Below, piece after piece: positions 23,506 through 25,024 of a DNA stretch of 25,024 nt. The translations under genes and the position numbers were made by a program. This DNA is from CAZART01 sp964487555 (lineage in GTDB: Bacteria; Bacteroidota; Rhodothermia; Rhodothermales; VXPQ01), in NCBI GenBank assembly GCA_964487555.1, contig CAZART010000078.1, forward strand, positions 1 through 25,024, read 5' to 3'. Each line of letters starts with the position of its first letter. Within the stretch, counting starts at the first letter, position 1. The notes under the pieces were generated by a model, which did no database searches, was not told the origin of the DNA, and saw nothing but the letters and a program-made list of their open reading frames with translations.

Positions 23506-24411
23506 TCAACTTGCTTTTTCCTTCTCGTCGTCGGCTTCTTCGGCTTCGTCGATTTCGTTCGATTCGTCCGCCTCGGCTGCGGGCTTAGGACCCGCTTCGG
23601 CCTCCGGCCGCGTCTCCGCCTTGGCGCTCTTCGGGGCCGTGGTGCTCGTGTCGGCCTTCGCGGTTTTACGTTGGCGCGCCTCGGCATCGCCGGCCGCCTT
23701 GGCCTCGGCAGCTTCCGCTTTCTTCGGCTCGGGAGCCTCGGCCGTTTCGGCCTCGGCGGCTTCCGCTTTCTTCGGCTCGGGAGCCTCGGCCGTCTCGGCC
23801 TCGGCGGCTTCCGCTTTCTTAACCTCAGAAGCCTCGGCCTCGATGGCTTCTGCTTCCGATGTCTCGGCAGTCTCAGGAGCCCCAGCCGCCTTGGCCTCGG
23901 CGGCCTTCCCTTTCTTCGCCTTCACGGCCTCGGCCGGCTCGGCCTTGGCGGCCTCCGCTTTCTTCAACTCCACGGCCTCAGCCGGCTCGGCCTCGGCGGC
24001 CTCCGCTTTCTTCGCCTCAGCGGGCTTGGCCTTCGCTTTCGATTCGGCAGCCGTGGACTTCTTCGTCGACGTGGTTGCCGACTTCTTTTTTTCACCTTCG
24101 ATCGACAGGGCGCCGACCTCGATTTGAGTGTAGCGCTGCCGGTGGCCTCTTTTGACTTTGAAACGCTTGCGGCGAATCTTGCGGAAAACGAGAATCTTAT
24201 CCGCCTTGACGTGCTCGAGGACCTTCGCCGAGAGGGTGGCATCGGCGACCAGTGGCGTTCCGACCCGCACGTCCCCGTCATCCGCAACGAGAAGGATCCG
24301 ATCGAACTCGATGGTGTCGTCTACTTTGGCATCGGCGATGTGGGGCACGAAAAGCTTATCGTTCTCCTGTACCTTATACTGTTTGCCGGCAATTTCTACG
24401 ATGGCGTACAT
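23506..24411 (-). CDS. rplU: 50S ribosomal protein L21 with long Ala/Glu/Lys-rich tail
   Basis: L21 binds 23S rRNA in the large subunit. Residues 1-106 form a complete L21 domain (MYAIVEIAGKQYKVQENDKL, then VFRKIRRKRFKVKRGHRQRY at about 75-94). The total length is 301, about three times the usual 103. The extra 195 residues are low-complexity Ala, Glu, Lys and Pro, first basic then strongly acidic at the end (DEAEEADDEKEKAS), and include 16-residue repeats of KKAEAAEAETAEAPEP. The tail is in frame and uninterrupted, so it is unlikely to be a sequencing error. AGAGGA lies upstream of the ATG at 24409-24411. The TTG just before is not needed. Confidence 0.96.
   Translation of the reverse strand: MYAIVEIAGKQYKVQENDKLFVPHIADAKVDDTIEFDRILLVADDGDVRVGTPLVADATLSAKVLEHVKADKILVFRKIRRKRFKVKRGHRQRYTQIEVGALSIEGEKKKSATTSTKKSTAAESKAKAKPAEAKKAEAAEAEPAEAVELKKAEAAKAEPAEAVKAKKGKAAEAKAAGAPETAETSEAEAIEAEASEVKKAEAAEAETAEAPEPKKAEAAEAETAEAPEPKKAEAAEAKAAGDAEARQRKTAKADTSTTAPKSAKAETRPEAEAGPKPAAEADESNEIDEAEEADDEKEKAS
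23711..23820 (-). repeat. 48-bp tandem repeat in the rplU tail
   Basis: A 48-bp unit occurs twice (23711-23758 and 23759-23806), differing at one or a few positions, with a partial third copy to about 23820. It encodes the KKAEAAEAETAEAPEP repeat. Being a multiple of three, gain or loss of units would change tail length without breaking the frame. Confidence 0.85.
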
Positions 24412-24493
24412 CAAAAAATCCTCTTCTTTGGGGCGGCGGACTGGCTACCGACGCGAGAGTACAAAAGTGGGTGTTCAAAAATCAGACAGCCTA

Positions 24494-24525
24494 CAAATGT
24501 AGCGTTCGGAGTGTTCCATATCAAT
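24494..24525 (-). promoter_or_regulatory. Possible Bacteroidota-type promoter of rplU
   Basis: On the minus strand TACATTTG (24494-24501) fits the TAnnTTTG -7 element known from Bacteroidota, with ATTG (24522-24525) 20 bases upstream resembling the TTTG -33 element. The site lies in the 131-bp divergent region between rplU and the FAH-family gene. It overlaps a short palindrome (CTACAAATGTAG, 24491-24502). The match is suggestive only, since the lineage is uncertain. Confidence 0.3.
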
Positions 24526-24542
24526 TCGGTTAAGAAACGACG

Positions 24543-25024
24543 ATGATGGACATATCACTTCCCACGAGCGGACTTGTCATTCGTCCGGGTAAGCTGATCT
24601 GCGTCGGCCGCAATTATGCAAAACATGCCGCCGAGATGAAGAGTGAGGTGCCCGAAGCGCCGGTGCTTTTTCTAAAGCCGGCGACGGCGCTGGTAGGACA
24701 GGGCGGCAAAGTTATCCTGCCGAGGATGTCGAAGGATGTGCATTACGAGATGGAGCTTGTCGTCGCGATCGGCCGCGGAGGCAAGAACATCCCCGTGACC
24801 GTGGCACTCAATTACGTCGACGGCTACGCGCTCGGCCTCGACATGACGGCGCGCGATCTGCAGGCTGATGCCAAGCAGAAAGGACTTCCGTGGTCGGTCG
24901 CCAAGGGGTTCGACACGTTCGCTCCGCTGGGTTCTTTCGTGAAAGCGCATGACATTCACAATCCACAGGATTTACACCTGGAGCTCCTCGTCAACGGCGA
25001 TGTCCGCCAGAAGGCCCACACGGC
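24543..25024 (+). CDS. Fumarylacetoacetate hydrolase family protein, C-terminus cut by window edge
   Basis: The visible 160 codons match FAH-family enzymes of the YcgM/FAHD1 type, which hydrolyse acylpyruvates or decarboxylate oxaloacetate. LICVGRNYAKHAAEMKSE (about 18-35) is the family opening. HYEMELVVAIG supplies the metal ligands E69 and E71, and LDMTARDLQADAKQKGLPW carries the third, D100. AKGFDTFAPLG follows as expected. Two adjacent ATG codons (24543 and 24546) could start translation; the Shine-Dalgarno sequence is weak. It is divergent from rplU. The substrate cannot be fixed from sequence. Confidence 0.92.
   Translation, partial: MMDISLPTSGLVIRPGKLICVGRNYAKHAAEMKSEVPEAPVLFLKPATALVGQGGKVILPRMSKDVHYEMELVVAIGRGGKNIPVTVALNYVDGYALGLDMTARDLQADAKQKGLPWSVAKGFDTFAPLGSFVKAHDIHNPQDLHLELLVNGDVRQKAHT

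Noticed and set aside
23263..24546. 427-codon plus-strand open frame opposite rplU and rpmA
   Set aside because: Its Leu/Gly/Arg-rich repeats are the reverse reading of the L21 tail and it covers two certain ribosomal genes.

Overview
The window comes from a motile Gram-negative bacterium. Separate P-ring (FlgI), L-ring (FlgH) and P-ring chaperone (FlgA) genes show that the flagellum crosses an outer membrane. Base composition is moderately GC-rich. The gene content and the FlgH, FlgK and L21 variants suggest a Rhodothermota/Bacteroidota-type lineage, but I cannot confirm this without database searches. Most coding is on the minus strand.

Flagellar half (1-13584, all minus strand). Transcription runs from high to low coordinates: flgF, flgG, flgA, flgH, flgI, a rod-binding flgJ, flgN, flgK, flgL, a TPR-like gene and an HDOD-domain gene. 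These are tightly packed and end at a strong intrinsic terminator (4086-4116). Four tandem flagellin genes follow; the last runs off the left edge of the window. Each flagellin has its own sigma-28-like promoter, a -10 resembling CCGATA with a four-base -35 element exactly 15 bases upstream. The rod, ring and hook-filament junction parts would therefore be made first and the filament genes switched on individually later. A 121-bp element predicted to fold as a three-way junction lies directly behind the third flagellin gene.

Middle (13779-21858). An mtfA-like membrane-anchored zinc peptidase gene reads away from flgF. Convergent to it is an unusual two-gene unit. The first gene encodes a protein of about 1590 residues that appears to join TPR repeats, a neutral-ceramidase-like domain, a PAPS-type sulfotransferase, a GT4-like glycosyltransferase and a nucleotidyltransferase-like domain. 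It overlaps by 4 bp a second gene encoding a nucleotidyltransferase-methyltransferase fusion. From domain content and its position beside the flagellar locus I infer a glycan or surface-modification system, possibly acting on flagellin. This is the most novel part of the window.

Right end (21859-25024). A kynureninase-like PLP enzyme gene has a duplicated translation start that creates a five-codon upstream ORF just behind an intrinsic terminator. Upstream of it are rpmA (L27) and rplU (L21, with a tail of about 200 residues rich in Ala, Glu and Lys). A fumarylacetoacetate-hydrolase-family gene diverges from rplU and is cut by the window edge. No rRNA, tRNA, CRISPR array or insertion sequence was recognised.
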